Source: DATLYF01 sp035575095 (GTDB lineage Bacteria; Pseudomonadota; Gammaproteobacteria; Competibacterales; Competibacteraceae). From it: 45,327 bases of DNA. The first letter of the stretch is position 1. Each line of letters begins with the position of its first letter. A program made the translations under genes and the position numbers. Location: positions 1 through 45,327 of the forward strand of contig DATLYF010000033.1 of the NCBI GenBank assembly GCA_035575095.1, read 5' to 3'. The notes beneath the pieces are model-generated. The model made no database searches, had not been told where the DNA came from, and was given only the letters and a program-made list of their open reading frames with translations. Shown piece after piece: positions 31,793 to 40,333 of the stretch.

Positions 31793-33229
31793 ATGGAATG
31801 GGAAGCGGTCATCGGGCTGGAAATCCACGCCCAGCTCGCCACCAAGTCGAAGATCTTCTCCGGCGCGCCCACCGCCTACGGCGCCGAGCCCAATACCCAG
31901 GCCTGCGCCATCGACCTGGGCCTGCCCGGCGTGCTGCCGGTGCTAAACCGCGAGGCGGTGCGCATGGCGGCGATGTTCGGCCTGGCCATCGGCGCCACCG
32001 TCGCCCGCCGCTCGGTGTTCGCACGCAAAAATTATTTCTACCCGGACCTGCCCAAGGGCTACCAGATCAGCCAGTACGAGCTGCCCATCGTCGCCAAGGG
32101 CAGCCTCACCATCGAGCTGCCCGATGGCACCCACAAGGTCATCGGCATCACCCGCGCCCACCTCGAGGAGGACGCCGGCAAGTCTTTGCATGAGGATTTC
32201 CACGGCTACTCCGGCATCGACCTCAACCGGGCCGGCACACCGCTGCTGGAGATCGTCTCCGAGCCCGACCTGCGCTCGGCCCAGGAAGCGGTGGCCTACA
32301 TGAAGAAGCTGCACCAGTTGGTGGTCTACCTCGGCATCTGCGACGGCAACATGCAGGAGGGCAGCTTCCGCTGCGACGCCAACGTCTCGGTGCGGCGCAA
32401 GGGCGATGCCAGGTTCGGCACCCGCACCGAGATCAAGAACGTCAATTCCTTCCGCTTCGTCGAACGCGCCATCGAGTTCGAGATCGAACGCCAGATCGAG
32501 ATCCTGGAGAGCGGCGGCCAGGTGACGCAGGAGACCCGCCTCTACGACCCGGAACGGGACGAGACCCGTTCCATGCGCTCCAAGGAGGAGGCCAACGACT
32601 ACCGCTACTTCCCCGAGCCGGATCTGCTGCCGCTGGAGCTGGACGAGGCCTTCCTGGCGCGGGTGCGCGCGCAACTGCCCGAGCTGCCCGACGCCAAGCG
32701 CGCCCGCTTCATGGCGCAGTACGGGCTGTCGGCCTACGATGCCGGCGTGCTCACCGCCAGCCGGGCGCTGGCCGACTACTATGAGGCGCTGGTGGCGGCG
32801 GTCGGCGGCGAGCCCAAGCTATGCGCCAACTGGGTGATGGGCGACCTGGCTGGCGCCCTGAACAAGGCCGGCCTGGAGATCGAGCGCAGCCCGGTATCCG
32901 CCGCCAGCTTGGCCGGCATGCTCCGGCGTATCACCGACGGCACCATCTCCGGCAAGCTCGCCAAAGAGGTGTTCGAGGCCATGTGGGCCGGCGAGGGCGA
33001 GGCCGATGTCATCATCGACAAGCGCGGTCTGGTACAGATTACCGACACCGGCGCCATCGAGAGGCTGGTGGATGAGGTGCTGGCCGCCAACCCGAAGCAG
33101 ATCGAGCAATACCGGGCCGGGCAGGAGAAGCTGCTGGGCTTCTTCGTCGGCCAGGTGATGAAAGCCTCCAAGGGCAAGGCCAATCCCCAGCAGGTCAACG
33201 AACTGCTGCTGGCCAAGCTGAAGGGCTGA
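31793..33229 (+). CDS. gatB: Glutamyl/aspartyl-tRNA amidotransferase subunit B
   Basis: GatB binds the misacylated tRNA, activates the acyl group and receives ammonia from GatA. The ATG at 31793 gives 478 residues. Motifs are VIGLEIHAQLATKSKIFSGA, RKNYFYPDLPKGYQISQYE, the HLEEDAGKSLH catalytic region, and IDLNRAGTPLLEIVSEPDLR. The helical and YqeY-like tail ends with GQVMKASKGKANPQQVNELL. The set implies that the organism makes Gln-tRNA or Asn-tRNA by transamidation. Confidence 0.97.
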   Translation: MEWEAVIGLEIHAQLATKSKIFSGAPTAYGAEPNTQACAIDLGLPGVLPVLNREAVRMAAMFGLAIGATVARRSVFARKNYFYPDLPKGYQISQYELPIVAKGSLTIELPDGTHKVIGITRAHLEEDAGKSLHEDFHGYSGIDLNRAGTPLLEIVSEPDLRSAQEAVAYMKKLHQLVVYLGICDGNMQEGSFRCDANVSVRRKGDARFGTRTEIKNVNSFRFVERAIEFEIERQIEILESGGQVTQETRLYDPERDETRSMRSKEEANDYRYFPEPDLLPLELDEAFLARVRAQLPELPDAKRARFMAQYGLSAYDAGVLTASRALADYYEALVAAVGGEPKLCANWVMGDLAGALNKAGLEIERSPVSAASLAGMLRRITDGTISGKLAKEVFEAMWAGEGEADVIIDKRGLVQITDTGAIERLVDEVLAANPKQIEQYRAGQEKLLGFFVGQVMKASKGKANPQQVNELLLAKLKG

Positions 33230-33278
33230 GAGCGAGGAGCGCGCCGGCGTTTGCCGCCGCTCCCCGGAGCCAAATGAG

Positions 33279-34148
33279 ATGAGCGATACCCTGCAACGTT
33301 TCCTGTTCGAGCGCCTGGGCGTGCGTGGCGAGCTGGTGCAGCTCGCCCAGTCCTGGCGTACGGTGCTGGAGCGGCGCGATTACCCGCCCGTGATCCGCCG
33401 CGTGCTGGGCGAGGCCATGGCTGCCGCCGGCCTGCTTTACGCTACCATCAAGTTTGACGGCCAGCTCACCCTGCAACTGCAAGGCGGCAACGGCCTGCTG
33501 CACCTGCTGCTGGTGCAGTGCCAGGCCGACGGGACTCTGCGCGGCCTGGCGCGCTGGCATGGGGAACCGGCGCCGGCACCGCTGGCGCAGCTGTGCGGCG
33601 GCGGCACCCTGGTGCTGACCCTGGAGTCGGCCAAGGGTGAGCGCTATCAGGGGCTGGTGGCGATCCACGGCAATAATCTGGCCGGTGCTCTGGAAGAGTA
33701 CTTCGATCGTTCCGAGCAACTGCCGACCCGGCTATGGTTGGCAGCCGATGGCGAACGCGCTGGCGGCCTGCTGCTGCAGCGCCTGCCCGGCCAGAGCCGG
33801 GGAGATGCCGACGGCTGGAACCGGATCGGCATGCTCGCCGCCACCCTGAGCGAGGCCGAACTGCTCGGCCTGGACAGCGGTACGCTGCTGCGGCGCCTGT
33901 TTCACGAGGAGGACCTGCGCCTGTTCGAGCCGCAGTCGTTGCGTTTCCGCTGCACCTGCTCGCGCGAGCGCATCGAAGCCGTGTTGCGCTCCCTGGGCGG
34001 ACAGGAACTGCGCGCCCTGCTCTCCGAGCGCGGCAAGGTCGGGGTGGATTGCGAATTCTGCGGCCAGCACTATGGCTTCGACGCCGTGGACGTGGAGGCG
34101 CTGCTGGCTGCACCGGGGCAGCCCGAGGTGCCGACCACCCGGCACTGA
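33279..34148 (+). CDS. hslO: Redox-regulated chaperone Hsp33
   Basis: Hsp33 is a cytoplasmic holdase activated by oxidation. The 289-residue protein carries the zinc redox switch at the C-terminus: Cys225 and Cys227 (RCTCSRERIE) and Cys258 and Cys261 (DCEFCGQHYGFD). The N-terminal domain has RVLGEAMAAAGLLYATIKFDG. It begins a compact run of seven genes ending with the rluE homologue at 38609. Confidence 0.96.
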   Translation: MSDTLQRFLFERLGVRGELVQLAQSWRTVLERRDYPPVIRRVLGEAMAAAGLLYATIKFDGQLTLQLQGGNGLLHLLLVQCQADGTLRGLARWHGEPAPAPLAQLCGGGTLVLTLESAKGERYQGLVAIHGNNLAGALEEYFDRSEQLPTRLWLAADGERAGGLLLQRLPGQSRGDADGWNRIGMLAATLSEAELLGLDSGTLLRRLFHEEDLRLFEPQSLRFRCTCSRERIEAVLRSLGGQELRALLSERGKVGVDCEFCGQHYGFDAVDVEALLAAPGQPEVPTTRH

Positions 34149-34162
34149 GCCCAGGCCCCGCC

Positions 34163-34687
34163 ATGGCAGTCCTGCTCAACCTGTTCCTGGACATCAGCCT
34201 GCTGCGCAAGGGCCCGCAGGACGTGCCGGCCTCCGAGGTGTTGCTGCGCCTGACGCTGGTCGCTTATCTGCTGTCCGGTTGGCTGGTGTTGTGGCTGTTG
34301 GGCGGGCCATTCTTCAGCGCTCTGTTGCAGGCCTTGGTAGACCTTGGGCTGCTGTCCGGGCTGAGCTATGTACTACTGTTCCTGGCGGGCTACCCGGAGC
34401 GCTATCCCCAGACCCTGACCGCCCTGGCCGGCACCGGCACCCTCCTGGGTCTGGTGGGGCTGCCCATCCTGGCCTGGCTACAGCGGGTCGAAGGGATGCG
34501 CGAGGCCATGGCGCTGCCGTCGCTGTTCTACCTGCTGCTGCTGGTCTGGAACGTGGCGCTGATCGGTCATATCCTGCGCCATGCCCTGTCCTGTCCGCCC
34601 TGGCGCGGCGTAGCCTATGCCCTGGGCTATCTGCTGATCACCATGATGGTGATGGGCTGGCTGTTCTCCCCTGCAATGAGTGGCTAG
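34163..34687 (+). CDS. Uncharacterised inner-membrane protein
   Basis: A 174-residue hydrophobic protein with about five predicted membrane segments; LTLVAYLLSGWLVLWLLGG, LGLLSGLSYVLLFLAG, LLGLVGLPILAWLQ and ALGYLLITMMVMGWLF are examples. No catalytic motif was recognised and I do not recognise the family. The ATG at 34163 lies 14 bases after hslO, and the gene ends three bases before mpl, so it is part of the same operon. Codon use matches the neighbours, so it looks like a real gene. Confidence 0.8.
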   Translation: MAVLLNLFLDISLLRKGPQDVPASEVLLRLTLVAYLLSGWLVLWLLGGPFFSALLQALVDLGLLSGLSYVLLFLAGYPERYPQTLTALAGTGTLLGLVGLPILAWLQRVEGMREAMALPSLFYLLLLVWNVALIGHILRHALSCPPWRGVAYALGYLLITMMVMGWLFSPAMSG

Positions 34688-34690
34688 CGA

Positions 34691-36037
34691 GTGGATCTGC
34701 ACATCCTCGGTATCTGCGGCACCTTCATGGCCGGTGTGGCGCTGTTGGCCCGTGCCCTGGGCCATAGCGTCTCCGGCTCAGACGCCAATGCCTATCCGCC
34801 CATGAGCACCCAGCTCGCCAGCTTGGGGATCCGTGTCTGCGAGGGCTACGCGCCCGCACATCTGGACGAGGTGCCCGATCTGATCATCGTCGGCAACGCC
34901 ATGACCCGCGGCAACCCGATGGTGGAGGCGGCGCTGGCGCGCGGCATCCCCTATGTCTCCGGGCCCCAATGGTTGTACGACGAGGTTCTGAAGCAGCGCT
35001 GGGTGCTGGCGGTGGCCGGCACCCACGGCAAGACCACGACCTCCAGCCTGCTTGCCTGGATACTGGAGGAGGCCGGTCTGCAGCCGGGCTTTCTGATCGG
35101 CGGCATCCCGGCCAACTTCGGCGTCTCGGCGCGGCTGGGGCAGGGGCCGTTCTTCGTGGTGGAGGCCGACGAGTACGATACTGCCTTCTTCGACAAGCGC
35201 TCCAAATTCGTCCATTACCGGCCGCGCACCGCCGTGCTCAACAACCTGGAGTACGACCACGCCGACATCTTCCCCGATCTCGCTGCCATCCAGCGGCAGT
35301 TCCACCATCTGGTGCGCACCGTCCCGGGCAACGGCCTGATCGTCGCCAACGGCGCCGATGCCAACCTGGCCGAGACGCTGCAGATGGGGTGCTGGACGCC
35401 GGTGGAAACCTTCGCCACCGGCGACTGGGAGGCTCGCGCGGTGGCAGCCGACGGCTCCGCCTTCACCGTCTGTCTGCAGGGCCAGCCGCTGGGGCGGGTG
35501 CAGTGGTCCCAGCTCGGCCAGCACAATGTCCACAATGCCCTGGCCGCTATCGCCGCCGCCCGCCATGTGGGCGTGCCACCGGTCCAGGCCATCGCCGCGC
35601 TAGCCAGCTTCCAGGGGGTGAAGCGCCGTCTGGAGTTGCGCGGCGAGGCCGGCGGCGTGCAAGTCTACGACGACTTCGCCCATCACCCGACCGCCATCGC
35701 CACCACGCTGGCCGGCCTCAAGGCGCGTCACGCCGGGCGCGTCATCGCTGTGCTGGAGCCACGCTCCAATACCATGAAGGCCGGGGTGTTCAAGGACAGC
35801 CTGGCGCCGTCTCTGGCGGCGGCCGATGCCGTAGTGCTGTACCAGGATCCTCAGCTCGGCTGGTCGCTGGAGGCGGTGACTGCAGGACTGAACGGCCGCG
35901 CTCGGGTGTTGCGCTCCATCGCCGACGTCGTGGCCGCCGTGGTCAGCGAAGCCCGGCCGGGGGACGCCGTGCTGGTGATGAGCAACGGCGGTTTCGGCGG
36001 CATCCATCAGAAGCTGCTGGAGGCGCTGGGTGGTTAA
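34691..36037 (+). CDS. mpl: UDP-N-acetylmuramate:L-alanyl-gamma-D-glutamyl-meso-diaminopimelate ligase
   Basis: Mpl attaches recycled tripeptide, which AmpD helps release, back to UDP-MurNAc. The 448-residue Mur-ligase-family protein begins at GTG with LHILGICGTFMAGVALLARA and SGSD. The ATP loop is AVAGTHGKTTTSSLLAW, followed by IPANFGVSARLG and VEADEYDTAFFDKRSKFVHY, the Mpl-specific block. The C-terminal domain holds YDDFAHHPTAIATTL and ends in SNGGFGGIHQKLLEAL. It overlaps ubiX by eight bases. Confidence 0.97.
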   Translation: MDLHILGICGTFMAGVALLARALGHSVSGSDANAYPPMSTQLASLGIRVCEGYAPAHLDEVPDLIIVGNAMTRGNPMVEAALARGIPYVSGPQWLYDEVLKQRWVLAVAGTHGKTTTSSLLAWILEEAGLQPGFLIGGIPANFGVSARLGQGPFFVVEADEYDTAFFDKRSKFVHYRPRTAVLNNLEYDHADIFPDLAAIQRQFHHLVRTVPGNGLIVANGADANLAETLQMGCWTPVETFATGDWEARAVAADGSAFTVCLQGQPLGRVQWSQLGQHNVHNALAAIAAARHVGVPPVQAIAALASFQGVKRRLELRGEAGGVQVYDDFAHHPTAIATTLAGLKARHAGRVIAVLEPRSNTMKAGVFKDSLAPSLAAADAVVLYQDPQLGWSLEAVTAGLNGRARVLRSIADVVAAVVSEARPGDAVLVMSNGGFGGIHQKLLEALGG

Positions 36038-36650
36038 ACGACCCATTGCGCTCGCCCTAACCGGCGCCTCCGGTGCCCAGTACGGGCTGCGCCTACTGCA
36101 ATGCCTGCTCGGCGCCGGCGAGCCGGTATACCTGATGCTGTCCAAGGCCGCCCAGGTCGTGATCGGCATGGAGACCGAGCTGCAATTGCCCAGCCGCCCG
36201 GCCGACATGCGGCGCTTTTTCATCGAACGTCATGGCTGCGCTCCCGAGCAGCTCCAGGTCTATGGCCAGGAAGAATGGACCGCGCCCATTGCCAGCGGCT
36301 CCAGTCTGGCCCGGGCCATGGTGGTCTGTCCATGCACCTCGGGCACGCTGGCCGCCATCGCCCACGGGACCAGCGACAACCTCATCGAGCGCGCCGCCGA
36401 CGTCACTCTCAAGGAGGGGCGCAAGCTCATCCTGGTGGTGCGAGAGACGCCATTCTCGGTGATCCATCTGGAGAACATGCTGACCCTGGCCCGGGCCGGG
36501 GCGGTGATCCTGCCCGCCAATCCTGGCTTTTATCATCACCCGCAGCGGGTGGAGGAGCTGGTGGACTTCATCGTCGCCCGGGTGCTGGATCAGCTCGGCG
36601 TGGACCATGCCCTGATGCCGCGCTGGGGGGGGGCAAGGGATGAGCCGTGA
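36030..36650 (+). CDS. ubiX: Flavin prenyltransferase UbiX
   Basis: UbiX prenylates FMN to the cofactor used by UbiD-type decarboxylases, for example in ubiquinone synthesis. The 206-residue protein starts at GTG and has LALTGASGAQYGLRLLQCLL, SGSSLARAMVVCPCTSGTLA, AIAHGTSDNLIERAADVTLK and RETPFSVIHLENMLTLARAG, all diagnostic. A run of nine G at 36625-36633 lies in its last codons, and the stop overlaps the next gene by 11 bases. No ubiD is in the window. Confidence 0.96.
   Translation: MVKRPIALALTGASGAQYGLRLLQCLLGAGEPVYLMLSKAAQVVIGMETELQLPSRPADMRRFFIERHGCAPEQLQVYGQEEWTAPIASGSSLARAMVVCPCTSGTLAAIAHGTSDNLIERAADVTLKEGRKLILVVRETPFSVIHLENMLTLARAGAVILPANPGFYHHPQRVEELVDFIVARVLDQLGVDHALMPRWGGARDEP
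36625..36633 (+). repeat. G9 homopolymer at the ubiX 3' end
   Basis: Nine consecutive G bases encode part of the UbiX tail (Trp-Gly-Gly) and end seven bases before the ATG of the LON-domain gene. It also forms part of that gene's purine-rich leader. Loss of one G would place ubiX in frame with the downstream gene. Confidence 0.8.
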
Positions 36651-37236
36651 GATCCCGCTGTTTCCGCTCAATACCGTGCTATTCCCCGGCGGGCCGCTGA
36701 GCCTGCGCATCTTCGAGCCGCGCTACCTGGATATGGTGAGCGAGCGCCTGCGTCTGGACGAGCCCTTCGGTGTGGTGCTGATTCGCGAAGGCCAGGAGGT
36801 GGGTTCGGCGGCCCGTTTCCACGAGGTCGGCACCCTGGCCCGCATCGTCGATTTCGATCGCCTGGAGGACGGGCTGCTCGGCATCACCTGCCGCGGCGAG
36901 GGCAAGTTCCGCGTGCTGGCGCATCATGTGCGCCACGATCAACTGGTGCTGGGCGAGATCGAACACCTGCCCGAGGAACCGCGACTGCCCATTGGCCTCG
37001 AGCACCAGCGTCTACGTCAACTGCTCTGGGACATCCTGGGGCGGGACGAGGTCGAAGCCTACCGGCGCCTGCTCAGCGAGGACTGGGACAGCGCCGCCTG
37101 GCTGGGCTACCGGCTGTCCGAGCTGCTGCCCATGCCGCTCATCGCCAAGCAGGCCCTGCTGGAACTGGAGGATCCGACCCAGCGCCTAGCGTTGCTGCAC
37201 GTCGCCCTGCAGCCGCTCGGAGAGCAGGAGGACTGA
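36640..37236 (+). CDS. LON N-terminal-domain protein (no protease domain)
   Basis: A 198-residue stand-alone LON substrate-binding domain. IPLFPLNTVLFPGGPLSLRIF and FEPRYLDMVSERLR open the domain, with GFGVV-like FGVVLIREGQEVG, VGTLARIVDFDRLEDGLLGI and RGEGKFRVL following. There is no AAA or Lon protease part, so it is not a protease. Homologues of this size are common in Proteobacteria and have no firmly assigned role; substrate or protein binding is inferred. It sits between ubiX and an alpha/beta hydrolase in one operon. Confidence 0.88.
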   Translation: MSREIPLFPLNTVLFPGGPLSLRIFEPRYLDMVSERLRLDEPFGVVLIREGQEVGSAARFHEVGTLARIVDFDRLEDGLLGITCRGEGKFRVLAHHVRHDQLVLGEIEHLPEEPRLPIGLEHQRLRQLLWDILGRDEVEAYRRLLSEDWDSAAWLGYRLSELLPMPLIAKQALLELEDPTQRLALLHVALQPLGEQED

Positions 37237-37239
37237 GCC

Positions 37240-38031
37240 TTGGCGATGCACCATGAGGACCTCACAGTACATGCCGCAGGAGCCCGGCTGCGGGTACGCC
37301 GCCTCATCCCCAGGGACGCAGGAGCGGGGCCGGTGCTGGTGTTTCTGCACGAGGGGCTGGGTTCGATCGCCCAGTGGAAGGATTTTCCCGCCATACTCTG
37401 CCAGTGCCTCGGCTTGCCCGGCCTGGTCTACGAGCGGCGCGGTCACGGCGGCTCCGACAGCCTCGCCGGGCCGCGGCCGCTGGACTATCATTACCACGAG
37501 GCCCAGGTGATCCTGCCCCAGGTGCTGGCGGCCTGCGCGGTGGACGACTGCATCCTGATCGGCCACAGCGACGGCGGCACTATCGCCCTACTCTATGCCG
37601 CCGCCTTTCCCGAGCGTCCCCGGGCCCTGATCACCGAGGCCGCCCATGTGTTCGTGGAGGAACTGACCCTGACCGGCATCCGCGCCACCCGGGAGGCTTT
37701 CCGCGTCACCGACCTGGCCGTACGCCTGGCCCGCTACCATGGCACCAAGACGCCGGCCACCTTCGCCGGCTGGGCTGAGACCTGGCTGGCGCCCGAGTTT
37801 CGCAACTGGAACATCGAGCATGAACTGCCGCGCATCCGCTGTCCGGCGCTGATCCTCCAGGGCGAGGCCGACGAATACGGCACGCCCGAACAGGTCCACG
37901 CCATCGCCCGCGGCGTATCGGGGTCAGTGCGCACCCTACTCATCCCGGATTGTGGCCACGTGCCCCACTTCCAGGCCCGGGATACGGTATCCAAGGCTAT
38001 GACGGAGTTCATCGAGGCTTACCGCGCCTGA
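37240..38031 (+). CDS. Alpha/beta hydrolase
   Basis: A 263-residue soluble alpha/beta-hydrolase-fold protein. The oxyanion region is VFLHEGLGSIAQWKDFP, the nucleophile elbow is GHSDGG, the acid is probably in LQGEADEYGTPEQ, and the catalytic His is in IPDCGHVPHFQA, so it should be an active esterase-like enzyme. The substrate cannot be told. TTG at 37240 is taken because AGGAGG (37226-37231) is well spaced; an ATG at 37246 is the alternative. Its stop overlaps the next start by one base. Confidence 0.88.
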   Translation: MAMHHEDLTVHAAGARLRVRRLIPRDAGAGPVLVFLHEGLGSIAQWKDFPAILCQCLGLPGLVYERRGHGGSDSLAGPRPLDYHYHEAQVILPQVLAACAVDDCILIGHSDGGTIALLYAAAFPERPRALITEAAHVFVEELTLTGIRATREAFRVTDLAVRLARYHGTKTPATFAGWAETWLAPEFRNWNIEHELPRIRCPALILQGEADEYGTPEQVHAIARGVSGSVRTLLIPDCGHVPHFQARDTVSKAMTEFIEAYRA

Positions 38032-38609
38032 TGTCCCGGCTGGTCCTGTTCAACAAACCCTACGACGTCCTCTCCCAGTTCACCGACCGCGAGCGCGGCC
38101 GCACCACCTTGGCCGATTACCTACCCATCCCCGGGGTCTATGTGGCCGGACGCCTGGATCGAGACAGCGAGGGTCTGTTGGCGCTCACCGATGACGGGCG
38201 GCTGCAAGCCCGTATCGCCAATCCCCGGCATAAGTTGCCCAAGACCTACTGGGCGCAGGTGGAAGGCATCCCCGACGAGGCGACGCTGCAGCGTCTGCGC
38301 TGCGGCGTGCGGCTCAACGACGGCCCAACCCGGCCTGCACGGGTGCGGCGTATCGATGAGCCCCCGGGGCTGTGGCCACGCCATCCGCCCATCCGCTACC
38401 GTGCCAGCATCCCCACCGCCTGGCTCGCGCTCACCCTGTACGAGGGGCGTAACCGCCAGGTGCGGCGCATGACCGCGGCGGTCGGCCATCCCACCCTGCG
38501 CCTGATCCGCGCCGCCATCGGCCCGTGGCGCCTGGCCGGGCTGCAGCCCGGGCAATACCGGGTACTGGATGCGGCCCTGGCCTGGCGCCAGCTCACGGCA
38601 TCCGACTAG
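38031..38609 (+). CDS. rluE: 23S rRNA pseudouridine synthase, RluE type
   Basis: A 192-residue RsuA/RluB/E/F-family pseudouridine synthase. It lacks an S4 domain, as RluE does. Motifs are LVLFNKPYDVLSQFTDRERG, the catalytic aspartate in VAGRLDRDSEGLLALTDDG, KTYWAQVEG and YEGRNRQVRRMTAAVGHPT. E. coli RluE modifies U2457 of 23S rRNA. The ATG at 38031 overlaps the preceding TGA. It ends the hslO-mpl-ubiX run. Confidence 0.93.
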   Translation: MSRLVLFNKPYDVLSQFTDRERGRTTLADYLPIPGVYVAGRLDRDSEGLLALTDDGRLQARIANPRHKLPKTYWAQVEGIPDEATLQRLRCGVRLNDGPTRPARVRRIDEPPGLWPRHPPIRYRASIPTAWLALTLYEGRNRQVRRMTAAVGHPTLRLIRAAIGPWRLAGLQPGQYRVLDAALAWRQLTASD

Positions 38610-38649
38610 CATCATGGGTTTATGTGATCCACAACAACAGGAGCGCGTC

Positions 38650-39164
38650 ATGAGGAAAGCCATCAGCTTGCTTGCCCTGTTCGGCCTGGGCGGCGGTGCC
38701 GCCATCGCCGCCAGCGCGGTCAAGCCCGAGGAGGCGATCAAGTACCGCTAGGGCGTGTACCAGGTGATTCGCTGGAACTTCGCTCCGCTGGGCGCCATGG
38801 CCAAGGGCGAGATCCCCTTCGATCCGAAGGTGGCGGCCAGCAACAGCGCCCGCATCGAAGCCATGACCCACATGATCCTGGAGAGCTTCCCCCAGGGCTC
38901 GGAGCAGGGCGCCAAGACCGCGGCCAAGCCGGAGATCTGGCAGGACTGGGGGATGACTTCCAGAGCAAGCTGAAGCAGCTGCAGACCCAGGCCGGCAAGC
39001 TGGCGGAGATGGCCAGGGGCGGCGACGAGGCGGCGTTCAAGACGCAGGTGGGAGAGACCGCCAAGGCCTGCAAAGCCTGCCACGACAAATATCGGGAGCA
39101 GGGATATGAATCGCCGAAAATACCGTTCGATTCGCTGGCGCTTCAGCAGACGCTAGAGCAGTAA
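38650..39164 (+). pseudogene. Cytochrome c' pseudogene (nonsense plus frameshift)
   Basis: After AGGAG and ATG the reading frame gives a signal peptide (RKAISLLALFGLGGGAAIAA) and the cytochrome c' start KPEEAIKYR, then a TAG at 38749-38751 where homologues usually have Gln (CAG). The same frame continues with YQVIRWNFAPLGAMAKGEIP to PEIWQDW, then is lost at a G5 run (38948-38952), one base short. The second frame resumes as DFQSKLKQLQTQAGKLAEMA and contains the haem motif CKACH (39069-39083), ending at TAA 39162-39164. Repaired, it would be about 171 residues, normal for this periplasmic haem protein that binds NO and CO. Confidence 0.9.
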
Positions 39165-39176
39165 CTGCTCCATACG

Positions 39177-39200
39177 CCCTCTCCCGCCCATGGGAGAGGG
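39177..39200. terminator. Perfect 9-bp hairpin after the cytochrome c' pseudogene
   Basis: CCCTCTCCC (39177-39185) and GGGAGAGGG (39192-39200) pair perfectly around a six-base loop. There is no T-run, so it is either a weak terminator or a dispersed intergenic palindrome; a related CCCTCTCCC arm occurs at 42330. The remainder of the 39201-39411 interval shows no gene. Confidence 0.45.
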
Positions 39201-39376
39201 GATGCGCGCAGCGGCACGGATACCAGCGGAATCATACAGAACTTCGCCGAGTCCGTGGAACCACCGTGGTAGAGCGGCCGTTTTCATCGGGGCGCGCAAT
39301 TCGAAGAAGCCAAATTAGCGTGACTGTCGGCCACAGCGTAACCCAGGGACCGCTGCGGCCGGCACGAGGTTCGGCG

Positions 39377-39382
39377 TATACT
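39377..39382 (+). promoter_or_regulatory. Candidate -10 element for the 39412 transporter
   Basis: TATACT is a strong -10 hexamer 29 bases before the ATG at 39412. No convincing -35 is found 17 bases upstream, so the call is tentative. Confidence 0.25.
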
Positions 39383-39411
39383 GCCGCTCCCCTCGTGACG
39401 GAAGACAGCCC

Positions 39412-40299
39412 ATGGCGACGGCGCGCGCGCATTCTCTCTGGCTCAGCATCACTCCGGCCCTGTTCGTAGTGCTGTGGAGTACCGGCTTCATTGGTGCCAA
39501 GCTGGGATTGCCGCACGCCGAGCCTTTCACCTTTCTGACCCTGCGTTTCATCATCGCCACGGCCTTGCTGCTGGTCTTCGCCCTGGCCACCCGTGCCCCC
39601 TGGCCGCGCAGCTGGGGCGAGGCCGGCCGTATCGCCCTGGCCGGGCTGCTGGTGCATGCCGTGTACCTGGGCGGGGTATTCAGCGCTATCGGCGCGGGGC
39701 TGAGCCCCGGCGTGGCTGCCCTCATCGTCGGCATCCAGCCGCTGCTCACCGCCGCCGTAGCCGGCTGGTGGCTCGCGGAGCGGGTCACGGGGCGGCAGTG
39801 GGCGGGGCTGGCGCTGGGCCTGCTCGGCGTGGTCCTGGTGGTGTCCAGCCGCCTGGGGCAGGGCGGCACCAACGGCTTCGGCCTGGCGGCGGCCGTGGTG
39901 GCGCTGTTCGGCATCACCCTCGGCACCCTCTACCAGAAGCGTCACTGTGCCGGTATGGATCTGCGCTCCGGCGGTGTCATCCAGTACGCCGTCACCGGCC
40001 TGGCCATGCTGAGCGGGGCCGGGCTGTTCGAGACCCGGCAGGTGGCGTGGAGCGGCGAGTTCGTATTCGCCCTGCTGTGGCTGGTGCTGGTGCTGTCGGT
40101 GGGGGCGGTGGGGCTGCTCTATACCCTGATCCGCCGCGGCGAGGCAGCGCGAGTGGCCAGCCTGTTCTATCTCACCCCGCCGACTACGGCGCTGCTGGCC
40201 TTTCTCGTCTTCGGTGAGCGTCTGCCGGGGACGGCGCTGGCCGGGATGGCGGTGGTGGTGCTGGGGGTGTGGCTGGTGAACGCGCCACGCCGCGGTTGA
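39412..40299 (+). CDS. EamA/DMT-superfamily transporter
   Basis: A 295-residue ten-segment inner-membrane protein with two EamA repeats. The first has LFVVLWSTGFIGAKLGLPHA, PFTFLTLRFIIATALLLVFA and LSPGVAALIVGIQPLLTA; the second ends with VASLFYLTPPTTALLAFLVF and GERLPGTALAGMAVVVLGV. Metabolite exporters of the RhaT/EamA group look like this, but the substrate is unknown. GGAAG precedes the ATG. It is full length, unlike the shortened family member at 42405. Confidence 0.92.
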   Translation: MATARAHSLWLSITPALFVVLWSTGFIGAKLGLPHAEPFTFLTLRFIIATALLLVFALATRAPWPRSWGEAGRIALAGLLVHAVYLGGVFSAIGAGLSPGVAALIVGIQPLLTAAVAGWWLAERVTGRQWAGLALGLLGVVLVVSSRLGQGGTNGFGLAAAVVALFGITLGTLYQKRHCAGMDLRSGGVIQYAVTGLAMLSGAGLFETRQVAWSGEFVFALLWLVLVLSVGAVGLLYTLIRRGEAARVASLFYLTPPTTALLAFLVFGERLPGTALAGMAVVVLGVWLVNAPRRG

Positions 40300-40333
40300 C
40301 GGCAACCCCGCACCATAGTTAAGGTGTGACCTC

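Noticed and set aside
38749..38751. TAG in cytochrome c' as programmed recoding
   Set aside because: A second, independent frameshift lies downstream and no recoding element is seen, so pseudogenisation is simpler.
40296..40324. Promoter TTGACG (40296-40301) with TTAAGG for the leuA leader
   Set aside because: The -10 is poor and would put the transcription start almost on the leader ATG; the true promoter may lie further upstream.
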